DNA of 64,000 nucleotides from Ignavibacteria bacterium (GTDB lineage: Bacteria > Bacteroidota > Ignavibacteria > Tepidaquicellales > Tepidaquicellaceae), in contig JAFGII010000054.1 of the NCBI GenBank assembly GCA_016929695.1, positions 1 to 64,000 of the forward strand, given 5' to 3'. A model generated the notes under the pieces. The model saw nothing but the letters and a program-made list of their open reading frames with translations, ran no database searches and was not told the DNA's origin. Positions within the stretch are counted from its first letter, which is position 1. Each line of letters opens with the position of its first letter. Below are positions 46,740 through 57,316 of the stretch, one piece after another. Both the position numbers and the translations under genes were made by a program.

Positions 46740-48155
46740 TTGAAGATAACCTTAGACATATCCGATATAATTATTATAGCCGCTTTCTTTTTTATAACAT
46801 CATATATCGGAATAAGAACAAAAAACAGAGATAATTCCGAACTTGATTATCTTATTGCCGGCAGGATGGTTACACTTCCCGCATTTGTCGCAACTCTTGT
46901 ATCCACATTTTACGGCGGAATTCTCGGAATAGGTGAATTTACTTACAGGTACGGAATTTCAAGCTGGTTTCTGAATGCATTCCCCTATTATGTATTCATT
47001 ACGATTTTTGCATTTTTCCTCGCAAAGAAAATAAGAAAAACGGAACTATGCACAATCCCGGAAAAACTCGGTCTGAAATTCGGAAAAAGCGTCAGTGTAT
47101 TCAGCGGATTAATGATTTTCATACTCTCAACACCCGCTCCTTATGTATTTATGATAGGAATTATAATCAATCTGATATTTGGAATTTCGCATATCTGGGG
47201 AATGCTGATAGCAAGTATGTTCTCGGTTATATTTATTTATTCAGGCGGTCTTAAAAGTGATATCAAGGTGAATATCATAGAATTTATTGTTATGTTTCTC
47301 GGATTCGCTGTAATTCTGCCGTTTTGTTTTATTGAATTCGGAGGACTGATATCGCTCATTGATTCATTGCCTTCCGATTTTGTTAATCCGGCAGGCGGTC
47401 ATTCGGCTTTATATATTATTTCATGGTTTATTATAGGTTCGTGGGCACTGGTTGACCCGTCTTTCCATCAGAGATGCTATGCCGCAAAAGATGAAAAAAC
47501 TGCTAAAAACGGAATTTTAATTTCGCTCTTATTCTGGTTCATTTTTGATTTTATGACGACAACTGCAGGATTGTATTCTGTTGCACATATTAAGGGACTT
47601 GCAAATCCGGTCGAATCCTATCCTGCACTTGCGGAGAAAATTCTGCCGCCTGTCGCAAAAGGTTTTTTTCTGACGGGTATACTTGCCACTATTCTTTCAA
47701 CCTTGCATTCGTATTTGTTTATTTCCGCCTCGACTTTCAGTGTTGATATAGTTTCCAAATTTTCCAATCTGAAAAGAAACATTAATGATTATACCAAAGC
47801 AGGAATTATCGTTTCCGCTGTTATATCACTTGTCGTCGCGGTCATTATACCTTCAGTAGTGGAAATCTGGTATACCTTAGGTTCCCTTACTATTCCTCCT
47901 TTACTTACCGGTGTTATACTTTCATATACCGATAAAATCAGAATCCACAGAATTTATGTATTGCTTGCTATGGTATCGTCATTTACGATTTCATTGTTTT
48001 CATTCATCTCAGGTTATATTAACAAAACGGATAAAATTCCGGGTTATTTATTCGGAATAGAACCTATGTATCCGGGTTTGATACTCTCAATTATATTTAT
48101 TTTTTCAGGTATGATAATTAACTTTCTGGATAAAAGAAAAAACACAAATGTTTAA
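46740..48155 (+). CDS. Sodium:solute symporter family protein
   Basis: 471 residues with about thirteen membrane helices. DYLIAGRMVTLPAFVATLVSTFYGGILGIGEFTYRYGISSWF is the SSS signature region, and GILATILSTLHSYLFISASTF corresponds to the sodium-site helix 8 region. The substrate is unknown. The start is a TTG at 46740 with MKITLDISDIIIIAAFFFI at the N-terminus. The 3' end overlaps the patatin gene by 8 bases, so the two are probably co-transcribed. Confidence 0.85.
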   Translation: MKITLDISDIIIIAAFFFITSYIGIRTKNRDNSELDYLIAGRMVTLPAFVATLVSTFYGGILGIGEFTYRYGISSWFLNAFPYYVFITIFAFFLAKKIRKTELCTIPEKLGLKFGKSVSVFSGLMIFILSTPAPYVFMIGIIINLIFGISHIWGMLIASMFSVIFIYSGGLKSDIKVNIIEFIVMFLGFAVILPFCFIEFGGLISLIDSLPSDFVNPAGGHSALYIISWFIIGSWALVDPSFHQRCYAAKDEKTAKNGILISLLFWFIFDFMTTTAGLYSVAHIKGLANPVESYPALAEKILPPVAKGFFLTGILATILSTLHSYLFISASTFSVDIVSKFSNLKRNINDYTKAGIIVSAVISLVVAVIIPSVVEIWYTLGSLTIPPLLTGVILSYTDKIRIHRIYVLLAMVSSFTISLFSFISGYINKTDKIPGYLFGIEPMYPGLILSIIFIFSGMIINFLDKRKNTNV

Positions 48156-50895
48156 AATACGGTATATATTAATATTAATATTGTGTTTAATTTTTGAGGC
48201 ATCTGTCGCCCAGACAGATAACGACTCGAATTTTACTCTTCTTGATTTACCGTTGAGAAATAAGTATAATTTAGATACTAATTTATTCAATATATTTCCG
48301 AAAAAATATAACAGAAAAAAAGTTGCACTTGTTTTAAGCGGCGGGGGTGCGAGAGGATTTGCACAGTTGGGTGTATTAAAATCGTTTGAGAAAAATAATA
48401 TTGACTTCGATTTTATTGTAGGTACAAGTATAGGAAGTGTTATAGGCGGATTGTATTCTACCGGATACACAACATTGGAAATTGACAGTCTGGCTAAAAA
48501 TGCAGATTGGAAAGACCTTGTGGTAATATCAAATAAATATTCGCGCGAATTCCTGTTCCCGGAGCAGAAAAGAATTCAGGATATGAATTTAATTACACTG
48601 TCACTCGACGGTCTCGTACCCGTAATGCCTACTTCTCTGACATCAGGTCAGCAGATAACTGAATTTCTTAATGAACTGTTTCTGAATTCACGTATTAATA
48701 ATACGGATAATTTTTTCAATCTGAAAATTCCCTTTTTTCCTGTTGCAACTGAACTCAAAAAAGGAGAAAGAATTGTATTTACTGAAGGAAATATTACTGA
48801 ATGCGTAAAAGCCTCATTTACATTTCCACTGATTTATTCTCCGACAAAAATCATGGATATGGATTTGATAGACGGCGGGTTAACTGCAAATATTCCGGTA
48901 GATGTTGCATTTGAGAAGGATGCCGACTACGTTATTACTATAAATTCGACCAGTCCGCTGAAAACAGAAGAAGAACTGAAAGATAATCCGATTAATACGG
49001 CAGACCAGATTCTTTCGATATCAATGGCACAGTTGAATAAATATCAACTTGAAAAATCGAGTTTCACGATAACTCCGGATGTAGGAAATCATAAAGCCGA
49101 GGATTTCATTAATCTTACAAATCTTATTAATATAGGTGAACTGTATGCGGACAATTCTGCCGGTAAATTAAAGTATGAACTCGATTCACTGGAAGCGTCC
49201 GCTTCCGAGCAATATAATAATTTTCTGACAAACCCAATTGTAATTTTTAGTTCCGGCATAATTCCGGACAGCATGAAAACAGTAATAACGGAAGAGCAAA
49301 ACCTGAAATTCGTTAAATATATACAGATAGAAAGAACTATGAGAAGCATATATGACCTCGGATACTTCAGTGATGTATATGCGAAAATTTACAGGGAAAA
49401 CGGAATCCTGAAACTTAAATATTATGCGGTAAATAACCCCGTCTTAACCGATATCAGTTACACTTCACTATCAACTGCAGCAGATAAACATATCCTGAAA
49501 TTCCTCACCGAAAATATAAACGACATTGTGAACCTGAAAAAAACTGAACAACTCTATTTTGATATACTCGGAATTTTAAGAAATGAACAATTATCCTCCG
49601 TTGATATAACAGAATTCTATCTTAATTATAATACAGGAATTTTAAACATTAGTTTTAGTAAAGGAATTATAAATCAGATTAATTTAACAGGCAATCTCAA
49701 ATCGAATCCTGACCTCGTTCTAAGAGAAATTTCAATAAAATATTACGAGACTCCAAAATTCAGTGATATAAAATACAGTTTAAAAAATATCAGCGGTACG
49801 AATCTCTTCTCACAGGTAAGTTTATACAGAACTACAGATTCAATTTCAGGCAAGAATATAATGAATATCAGTCTAGTTGAAAGAAGCAACCGCATACTGA
49901 GTTTTGCGCTTAGAGTTGATAATGAAAGAAATCTTCAGTTGCTCGGTGATATCAGGGACAGAAACTTATTCGGTACAGGAGCCGAATTCGGTCTGATTGC
50001 CAGCGGAGGATTGAGGTCACGAGAATACAAATTTGAATTTCAGTCCAACAGGCTTTTTAAAACATACTATACATTTAATTTATCCGGCTATTATAATTTT
50101 ATCGATTATTTTGATTATAAAGAGAATATCAGTACCGACAATTTATCATTTGACAGAACAAAGACAGGTGAATTCAGAGATATCAGATATGGTCTAAAAT
50201 TTCTCGCAGGAACGCAGATGGAAAAAATCGGCACGATATTCGGTCAGATTACAATGGAAAAAATAAAAATTAAAGACCTCGACAAAACAAATTACGCCTC
50301 TGATATCAATGCTTTAAAATTCAGATTCGGAGGTAAAGTGGATACACGTGACCAATATCCGTTTCCTGTAAAAGGAACAGAAATGGATTATTATTTCGAA
50401 ACTGCACAAAACCGGCTTCAGGGAAACGAAAATTACTCAAAACTATTCATTGGATTCGGTTATTATTTTAATCTGTTTGAAAGATTAAACTTGAAACCTA
50501 AATTTTGTATCGGGTTTGCCGATCTAACCACACCCTTTGCAGAGCAATTTAATTTGGGCGGGGAAGATATATTTATGGGAATGCTTGAAAACCAGTTAAG
50601 AGGAAGGCAGATATTTGCTACATCAGTCGAATTCAGATATAAATTCCCTTTTAAAATTTTCTTCGACACATACCTCGCTTTTAGGTATGATATTGGTAGG
50701 ATATGGGAAAAATCAGAAGATATAAGATTCAAGGATTTGAGGCACGGTCTCGGACTATCCGGACAATTTGATACACCGATTGGTAAAGCAAGTTTTTCCG
50801 TAGGACGTTCATTTTTAATCAACAGCGGATTAACAGCAAATTCATTTATCTGGGGTCCTTACACTTTTTACTTCAGTCTCGGATATGACTTATAA
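48148..50895 (+). CDS. Patatin-like phospholipase fused to an outer-membrane beta-barrel
   Basis: 915 residues: signal peptide (1-21, ending VAQ), patatin domain about 55-290 with oxyanion SGGGARG (64-70), nucleophile S94 in GTSIGS and the DGG dyad near 242, a linker with POTRA-like folding (about 380-540), then a BamA-type barrel to the C-terminus. This is the PlpD/FplA (type Vd) layout, in which the barrel may anchor or export the lipase. It overlaps the symporter by 8 bases and precedes the PP2C pair by 8 bases. Confidence 0.88.
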   Translation: MFKIRYILILILCLIFEASVAQTDNDSNFTLLDLPLRNKYNLDTNLFNIFPKKYNRKKVALVLSGGGARGFAQLGVLKSFEKNNIDFDFIVGTSIGSVIGGLYSTGYTTLEIDSLAKNADWKDLVVISNKYSREFLFPEQKRIQDMNLITLSLDGLVPVMPTSLTSGQQITEFLNELFLNSRINNTDNFFNLKIPFFPVATELKKGERIVFTEGNITECVKASFTFPLIYSPTKIMDMDLIDGGLTANIPVDVAFEKDADYVITINSTSPLKTEEELKDNPINTADQILSISMAQLNKYQLEKSSFTITPDVGNHKAEDFINLTNLINIGELYADNSAGKLKYELDSLEASASEQYNNFLTNPIVIFSSGIIPDSMKTVITEEQNLKFVKYIQIERTMRSIYDLGYFSDVYAKIYRENGILKLKYYAVNNPVLTDISYTSLSTAADKHILKFLTENINDIVNLKKTEQLYFDILGILRNEQLSSVDITEFYLNYNTGILNISFSKGIINQINLTGNLKSNPDLVLREISIKYYETPKFSDIKYSLKNISGTNLFSQVSLYRTTDSISGKNIMNISLVERSNRILSFALRVDNERNLQLLGDIRDRNLFGTGAEFGLIASGGLRSREYKFEFQSNRLFKTYYTFNLSGYYNFIDYFDYKENISTDNLSFDRTKTGEFRDIRYGLKFLAGTQMEKIGTIFGQITMEKIKIKDLDKTNYASDINALKFRFGGKVDTRDQYPFPVKGTEMDYYFETAQNRLQGNENYSKLFIGFGYYFNLFERLNLKPKFCIGFADLTTPFAEQFNLGGEDIFMGMLENQLRGRQIFATSVEFRYKFPFKIFFDTYLAFRYDIGRIWEKSEDIRFKDLRHGLGLSGQFDTPIGKASFSVGRSFLINSGLTANSFIWGPYTFYFSLGYDL

Positions 50896-50903
50896 AATTT
50901 AAT

Positions 50904-53405
50904 ATGAACTATCTGAAAATAATACCTGAAAATACATTGAAGCTTTTTATAATAATAATATCAGTATATACATTACTGTTAAGCGGTGTTATTTTTCTGA
51001 AAGCATCTTTGACAGATAGTTTAACGATGGATGATGTTTTTATTGATTATTCAAATCCCTTGAATCACCGCAATATGGGAGTGGTAATATGGGAATTGAG
51101 ACCCGGTGGAAATACGGAAAAAGCAGGTCTAATGAAAGGCGATGTGATTTTAAAAATCAACAATTATAATATTAGAGACGTAAACCAGTACAGAAATTTA
51201 CTAAATCAATATGAGGCAGGAGATACACTTGAATATTTAATCAAACGAAAAAACGAAAATTTTACCGTAACAATACAGGTATATAAATACTTTCATCTGA
51301 TATTCTATATATTTTCGCTCCTCGGTTTCGGATTTCTATTTAATTCCATCATAGTCGGACTGTCCAAACCGAATGAATTAACCTCCTTTTTATTTTTCCT
51401 GCTTGGAGTTTCTGCCTGTCTCGGTTTCAATATATTCGGTGGCGGAATATATTATTCGGGATATGGGTCATTCATTTTCAATAATTTCTGGTTTGGGAAT
51501 GTGATGTTCGATCCTTTAATACTACATTTCTTTCTGACATTCCCGGTTAAATATGAATTCCCGAAAAGAAAGTATGTAATTCCCATAATTTACATTTTTC
51601 CTGTTTCTTTGTTTTTTATTAATTTTTTTATTTCTTCATTTAACACCGGTAATATAATTTTTACAATTACTTATTTTCTCGGGTATGTTCCTTTCAGTTT
51701 TCTCTTTCTCGGAATCCTGTTCTTCGTGATTTCTTATTTCAGAATCAAAGATGAAGAAAAAAAGAAACCTCTGAAAATTATATTCATCGGTTTGATTTTA
51801 GGTCTTATAGGTTTTCTTTATTACTTTTTTGTATTCAATCCATACATATCTTCCAATTACACAAGCGTATTACCAAGGGTTCCCGCACTGCTTGTTCTGG
51901 CGATTCCCGTTACATTTTCCTATTCCATTTTAAAATACAAAATATTGCACTCAGGTTACTCGCTTAAACGAAACATCATAATTATATTTGTTTCCCTTAT
52001 TTTAATTCTTATTTTCCTTATAATTTTTAATATTCTTAGTTCGTTAATTTTCAAGCATTTTGGTCAGCAGGAAAAACTTATTATACTGTTTGCTGTATTA
52101 ATTCTGATTTTTCTGTTTGATTTCATTAATAAGGCAATAAGAAAAAAAATTGACAACAAATTATTAAGAAATACTGCTTTACAAAAAAAATTATATCTTG
52201 AGTTTACAGAAAGTCTTCCTTATTTTAAGAGAGCAGACGATATTTCGGAAAAACTTATTACTACAATAAAAAATTTATTTAGAATTGACAATGTTAAGTT
52301 ATGGATTAACCGTGATGAATATCCGCTGCTGTATAATGAAATAAAAAATTACAATTTCATATTCAATATTCGGAATGTAGTAAAGAAGGATTTATTTAAG
52401 AACAACCCGCATATAATAATCTCAAAAAGCGATAAATTATTCAGTCAGTTCAACCCACCGCCTGATACTTTAAAAATATACATATTTTCCTTCGGGAAGA
52501 AAGACGTACTTACCGGAAGCATTATTTTATATATAAATGAATACGAAATGATTTTTTCTGACACTGAAACAGAACTCCTTGAGACAATATCATATCATTC
52601 GGGAGCAGCTCTTGAGAATGCAAGATTAAGGCTGGAGGAAATTAAGAAACTGAGATTTGAGGAAGAAATGGAAATAGCAAAACACATACAAAACAGTTTA
52701 ATACCAAAGATAGACATTATCGGTAAAAACTATGAAATATCCGCATATAATTCCGGCTCGGATTCGATAAGCGGAGATTTCTTCGATATAATCAGGTTCG
52801 ATGACGGAAAATTCCTGCTGGTTGTTGCGGATACATCAGGAAAAGGTATTCCCGCTGCTTTGCTTATGTCGAAGGTTCAGTCTATAACAAGATTCGCGGC
52901 AAAATATTACCTTACTCCGAAAGAAATTTTAAAAGAATTAAATAAGAATATTTACAGTGAATTTGAAAAAAACACGAGAGTCACGATGGTTCTTTCACTG
53001 TTTGACATAATCAATAGTAAGGTCACGATTTCGGGAGCCGGACATAATCATCCGCTGCTCCTTGAAAATAATTCTTTGAAATTAATAGAAACAGGCGGAA
53101 TAGCTATGGGTATTGAAAATGAAAAATTTTTCAATCCTGAAATTAGCGAAAAAATAATAACTCTTAAGAATAATTCTGTATTTCTGTTTTACAATTGCGC
53201 TTCTTCTGAACCAAACGGGAAAATAATTGGTGATAATGTTTTTAAATTAATCATGAATTTTATGCAGAATCATCCTACGGACGATTTAAAAATATTACAA
53301 CAAAATCTGGTAAACTTCGTATATAAATATATGCAAGACAGTAAATATAATGAAGATTTAACAACAGTTTTAATAAAAATTAAAACGGATTTCAGAAATG
53401 ATTAA
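50904..53405 (+). CDS. PDZ/membrane/GAF protein with a degenerate PP2C (SpoIIE/RsbU-type) domain
   Basis: 833 residues: one N-terminal helix, a periplasmic PDZ-like domain (about 55-130; ELRPGGNTEKAGLMKGDVILKINNY), seven or so membrane helices (about 133-410), a GAF-like region (about 430-570) and a PP2C domain (about 590-830). SGDFFD and ADTSGKGIPAA are kept, but the usual Y-S-D-G-x-T-E reads YNCASSE (763-769), with the metal-binding aspartate replaced by C765. The final DDxT is EDLT. It may be a regulatory pseudo-phosphatase of the next gene, which overlaps by 8 bases. Confidence 0.83.
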   Translation: MNYLKIIPENTLKLFIIIISVYTLLLSGVIFLKASLTDSLTMDDVFIDYSNPLNHRNMGVVIWELRPGGNTEKAGLMKGDVILKINNYNIRDVNQYRNLLNQYEAGDTLEYLIKRKNENFTVTIQVYKYFHLIFYIFSLLGFGFLFNSIIVGLSKPNELTSFLFFLLGVSACLGFNIFGGGIYYSGYGSFIFNNFWFGNVMFDPLILHFFLTFPVKYEFPKRKYVIPIIYIFPVSLFFINFFISSFNTGNIIFTITYFLGYVPFSFLFLGILFFVISYFRIKDEEKKKPLKIIFIGLILGLIGFLYYFFVFNPYISSNYTSVLPRVPALLVLAIPVTFSYSILKYKILHSGYSLKRNIIIIFVSLILILIFLIIFNILSSLIFKHFGQQEKLIILFAVLILIFLFDFINKAIRKKIDNKLLRNTALQKKLYLEFTESLPYFKRADDISEKLITTIKNLFRIDNVKLWINRDEYPLLYNEIKNYNFIFNIRNVVKKDLFKNNPHIIISKSDKLFSQFNPPPDTLKIYIFSFGKKDVLTGSIILYINEYEMIFSDTETELLETISYHSGAALENARLRLEEIKKLRFEEEMEIAKHIQNSLIPKIDIIGKNYEISAYNSGSDSISGDFFDIIRFDDGKFLLVVADTSGKGIPAALLMSKVQSITRFAAKYYLTPKEILKELNKNIYSEFEKNTRVTMVLSLFDIINSKVTISGAGHNHPLLLENNSLKLIETGGIAMGIENEKFFNPEISEKIITLKNNSVFLFYNCASSEPNGKIIGDNVFKLIMNFMQNHPTDDLKILQQNLVNFVYKYMQDSKYNEDLTTVLIKIKTDFRND

Positions 53406-55932
53406 AAGGCACAGGTCAAGATTCTGGATAATATTATTCTCAGTATATTGTTTTCTGTTATCCTTGAATGTATTTCATACTGTTATGATTCAGAACAGAA
53501 TGACAACGGATGACTGTCTGTGGACTTATATTTATGATACCGCATCAAAAAGATATACATTTTTAATTTCGGATATTATTCCGGGCGGAGTTGCGGATTC
53601 CGCAGGTATAAAAGACGGTGATGTACTGCTTGAAATCGAGGGATTGTCCTTTATGAATATGGAAGATGCAATGAGAATTCTGCAACCTTATCAGAATGAG
53701 TTTGTCCGATATACAATCCTTCGTGAAGGAGAAATAATCTACAAGGATATCTGGGTATATAAACATCTGAATATACTTTTTCTGATATTCTGGCTAATGG
53801 GAACTGGTTTCCTGATTGTAGGTTTCATAGTGGGCTTTTCAAAACCGTCTGAATTATCTTCAAAAATATTCTTCTTCCTCGGATGCTGTGCATCTCTGGG
53901 ATTTGTGATGTACGGAAATGCAAACCTTTATGTTTATGATTTTGATAAAATATTTGAAAATCTCGGCGATTTTGCTAAGTTCTTTCTCTTCATCAACCAT
54001 TTAGCGGCGATGCTTGCATTTCAGGCAATTCTGTTTCATTTTTTTGCCACGTACCCGAAAAAATTTGATTTTAAGGGAAAAAGAAAGTTCGTTATCATTT
54101 CGGTATATGTAATTGCATTTTTGCCTTCTCTTTTTACGATGTTTTTTAATCTGCTGAGCGATAACACAATTTTCAGGTTGGGTTATTTTATTATTTATGT
54201 GCTTCCTGCTGTTATTATTTCGGTTAGTCTGATTATGTTTATGAAATCATACAGGCAAATTGAGGACCAGCAAAACAAGAAATCTATCCGTATTATAAGA
54301 AACGGTTTCATAATTGCCGCATTCGGAGCGGTTTATTTTATTATTTATCAGATTTTTTTCTCGAAACCCATTTTCCTTGTAAATAATTTATTACTTCTCC
54401 CCATAATAACAGTTCTTGCAATACCGCTTTCATTCGGATATTCAATCATTAAATACCGCATTCTCGATACCGAATATCTGATTAAACGGGGCATAGTCTT
54501 CGGAATAGTTTCCTTCATTATAATAGTTGTTTATCTTTCACTTGTTTATCTGATAGATTCATACATAGGAAGAAATATGGAATTTAACCGGCAATACCTT
54601 ATTGTTGCATTTATAATATTCGTTACGTTTACGTTTGATTTCGTTAACAATAAAGCAAAAGATTTCGTGGATAAGATTTTCTACAAGGAACGGTATAATT
54701 TCAGGAAATCTCTTCTGGAATTTTCACATCAATTGTCCTATATAAAAAATATAGATGAAATATTGATAAGAATAAGAGAAGAAGTAAACAAATCACTCGG
54801 AATAAACATACTGAAAATATGGATAACTGATGATAAGTATCTGAAAATGATAGATAAAACAAGTATCCCGGAAAATTTCCTGACCAACTATGAAGAAGTA
54901 AAAGTAATTACAAATAAACTTTTTCATAAATCAGCCGAGCCAGCTATGCTCTCATATGCTTTTTACAGGGATTACAATCTTAATGAAAAAGAAATTGAGA
55001 TAATTAAATACTGCGGTATTAATCTTGCGGTTCCTCTGTTTATTCATAATAACCTTATAGGCAGTTTAAATTTCGGTCCGAAAATATCCGGTAAAGCATT
55101 CTCCGATGAAGATTTAGACCTTCTGAGGACAATTTCCGTACAAACCGCAATTTCAATAGAAAATTACAGGCTTGAGAAGGAAGAGTTGAGTAAAAAGAAA
55201 ATAGAGGAGGAACTCCTGATTGCAAGAAGAATTCAGACCGGACTGCTGCCTGAAAGTAATTTTAACAGCGATAAAATTAATATATCGGGTATATCTGTTC
55301 CGGCAAGAATAATAGGAGGGGACTTTTTTGATGTAATAAAATCAGACGACAATAAGATTTATTCTCTTGTTGCCGATGTTTCAGGGAAAGGGATTCCGGC
55401 AGCTATTTATATGTCAAAAGTTCAGTCAGTAATACAGTTCGCAACAACAGTAATAGAAAATCCGAAGGATATTCTGATTGAAATAAATAAACAAATATTC
55501 GAACAGATTGAGAGAAAATATTTTATTACAATTATATTTCTGATGTTCGATTTTAATAATAATCTGATGAAAGTATGCAGGGCCGGGCATCTGCCGATGA
55601 TTCTTTTCAGAAACGGTAAAACTGAAAAAATCAATCCCCGAGGAATCGGGCTTGGACTCGAAAAAGGAAAAATATTTGAAAAAGAACTCGAAGAATTTAT
55701 CATACCAATTAAGAAAAATGATGTTTATTTTATATATTCTGACGGCTTAACCGAGAGTTTTAACGAGCAAAATGAAGAATTTGGACTTGAAAGATGCATC
55801 AGGATAATAGAAGAAAATATTAACGGTGAACCTGAACATGTTAAGAGATTAATTATTTCAGATGTTCACGGTTTTATGGGTTCAGCCGAACAACACGACG
55901 ATATAACATTTGAAATTATAAAAATAAAATAA
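53398..55932 (+). CDS. PDZ/membrane/GAF/PP2C serine phosphatase (RsbU/SpoIIE-type)
   Basis: An 844-residue paralogue of the preceding protein with the same order: helix, PDZ (about 55-120; IIPGGVADSAGIKDGDVLLEIEGL), membrane helices, GAF (about 430-580) and PP2C. All catalytic motifs are intact: GGDFFDV, ADVSGKGIPAA, YSDGLTE (D782) and HDDITF. RsbU-type phosphatases dephosphorylate anti-sigma-factor antagonists, but no RsbV/RsbW-like partner lies nearby. Overlap with the upstream paralogue and a one-base gap to purB suggest one transcript. Confidence 0.88.
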   Translation: MIKRHRSRFWIILFSVYCFLLSLNVFHTVMIQNRMTTDDCLWTYIYDTASKRYTFLISDIIPGGVADSAGIKDGDVLLEIEGLSFMNMEDAMRILQPYQNEFVRYTILREGEIIYKDIWVYKHLNILFLIFWLMGTGFLIVGFIVGFSKPSELSSKIFFFLGCCASLGFVMYGNANLYVYDFDKIFENLGDFAKFFLFINHLAAMLAFQAILFHFFATYPKKFDFKGKRKFVIISVYVIAFLPSLFTMFFNLLSDNTIFRLGYFIIYVLPAVIISVSLIMFMKSYRQIEDQQNKKSIRIIRNGFIIAAFGAVYFIIYQIFFSKPIFLVNNLLLLPIITVLAIPLSFGYSIIKYRILDTEYLIKRGIVFGIVSFIIIVVYLSLVYLIDSYIGRNMEFNRQYLIVAFIIFVTFTFDFVNNKAKDFVDKIFYKERYNFRKSLLEFSHQLSYIKNIDEILIRIREEVNKSLGINILKIWITDDKYLKMIDKTSIPENFLTNYEEVKVITNKLFHKSAEPAMLSYAFYRDYNLNEKEIEIIKYCGINLAVPLFIHNNLIGSLNFGPKISGKAFSDEDLDLLRTISVQTAISIENYRLEKEELSKKKIEEELLIARRIQTGLLPESNFNSDKINISGISVPARIIGGDFFDVIKSDDNKIYSLVADVSGKGIPAAIYMSKVQSVIQFATTVIENPKDILIEINKQIFEQIERKYFITIIFLMFDFNNNLMKVCRAGHLPMILFRNGKTEKINPRGIGLGLEKGKIFEKELEEFIIPIKKNDVYFIYSDGLTESFNEQNEEFGLERCIRIIEENINGEPEHVKRLIISDVHGFMGSAEQHDDITFEIIKIK

Positions 55933-55933
55933 T

Positions 55934-57229
55934 ATGATTCCAAGATATTCAAGAAAAGAAATGTCAGAAATCTGGTCTGACGAAAATAAGTTTAAAATAT
56001 GGCTCGATATCGAAATACTCGCCTGTGAGGCGCAGAACAAACTCGGACTGATACCCGACTCATCGTTTAAAAAAATTAAAACAAAAGCAAATTTTAATAT
56101 TCAGAAAATCTTAAAACTTGAAGAAATATTAAAGCATGATGTTATCGCATTTCTGACAAATGTCGCAGAATATATCGGAAAGGATTCGAGATTTATTCAT
56201 ATGGGTATGACGAGTTCGGACGTCCTTGATACATGCCTTTCGGTTCAGATGAAACAAGCAGGTGAATTAATTCTTAAAGATCTCTATAATCTGAGAAAGG
56301 AACTCGGAAGAAAAGCAAAAAAATACAAACTTCTACTTCAAATAGGCAGAACACACGGCGTTCACGCTGAACCGATTACTCTCGGATTAAAATTTGCTCT
56401 TTGGTACGACGAAACCAACCGTAATATTGAAAGATTAAAAGAAGCAATAAAAAATATTTCTGTAGGTCAGATTTCCGGAGCTGTAGGTACTTATGAGCAT
56501 ATATCACCTTTTGTTGAAAAATATGTCTGCAAAAAACTTGGATTAAAAACTACAAAAATATCAACTCAGATTTTACAAAGAGACAGGCACGCTCAATATA
56601 TGACGACTCTCGCAATCATTGCATCTTCACTCGAAAAATTTGCCACAGAAATCAGACATCTTCAGAAAACAGAAGTACTTGAACTTGAAGAGCACTTCTC
56701 AAAAGGACAGAAAGGTTCTTCCGCAATGCCTCACAAAAAAAATCCCATAACTTCTGAACAAATATCAGGACTTGCAAGAGTTCTAAGGGGAAATTCTCTA
56801 GCCGCACTTGAAAATATTCCCTTGTGGCATGAAAGAGATATATCCCATTCATCTGCAGAAAGAATTATAATCCCTGACTCTGCAATATTAATAGATTATA
56901 CTTTAAATAAATTTGCTAACTTAATTAAATATATGGTAATTAATAAAAAGAATTTAGAAAACAATATAAAGTTAACTAAGGGCTTGTTCTTTTCACAGAC
57001 TTTGTTATTGAAATTGATTGAAAAAGGATTCAGACGTGAAGAATCATATAAAATTGTTCAGGATATTGCACTGAAGTGCTGGAATGATAGAAGCGATTTT
57101 AAATCAGCCGTTATATCAAATCCGGGTATAAGAAAATTTTTATCGGAAGAAGAAATTGATATAATATTCGATTATAAAAACTCTTTGAAATATGTGAATT
57201 TTATTTTTAACCGCTTAGGATTGAAATAA
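55934..57229 (+). CDS. purB: Adenylosuccinate lyase
   Basis: A 431-residue fumarase-superfamily enzyme acting twice in purine synthesis. MIPRYSRKEMSEIWSDENKFKIWLDIE at the N-terminus, GMTSSDVLDTC, GRTHGVHAEPITLG and the signature GSSAMPHKKNPITSE are all present. It is one base downstream of the PP2C gene, an unusual partner, and converges on lexA with an 87-base AT-rich gap. Confidence 0.95.
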   Translation: MIPRYSRKEMSEIWSDENKFKIWLDIEILACEAQNKLGLIPDSSFKKIKTKANFNIQKILKLEEILKHDVIAFLTNVAEYIGKDSRFIHMGMTSSDVLDTCLSVQMKQAGELILKDLYNLRKELGRKAKKYKLLLQIGRTHGVHAEPITLGLKFALWYDETNRNIERLKEAIKNISVGQISGAVGTYEHISPFVEKYVCKKLGLKTTKISTQILQRDRHAQYMTTLAIIASSLEKFATEIRHLQKTEVLELEEHFSKGQKGSSAMPHKKNPITSEQISGLARVLRGNSLAALENIPLWHERDISHSSAERIIIPDSAILIDYTLNKFANLIKYMVINKKNLENNIKLTKGLFFSQTLLLKLIEKGFRREESYKIVQDIALKCWNDRSDFKSAVISNPGIRKFLSEEEIDIIFDYKNSLKYVNFIFNRLGLK

Positions 57230-57316
57230 GATATTATAAGTTTTAAAATAATTAATCAATTAATTTTTTAAAAATTCAAATTTTCCTGTAACATTAAAAG
57301 AATTTGGGGAAAACAG

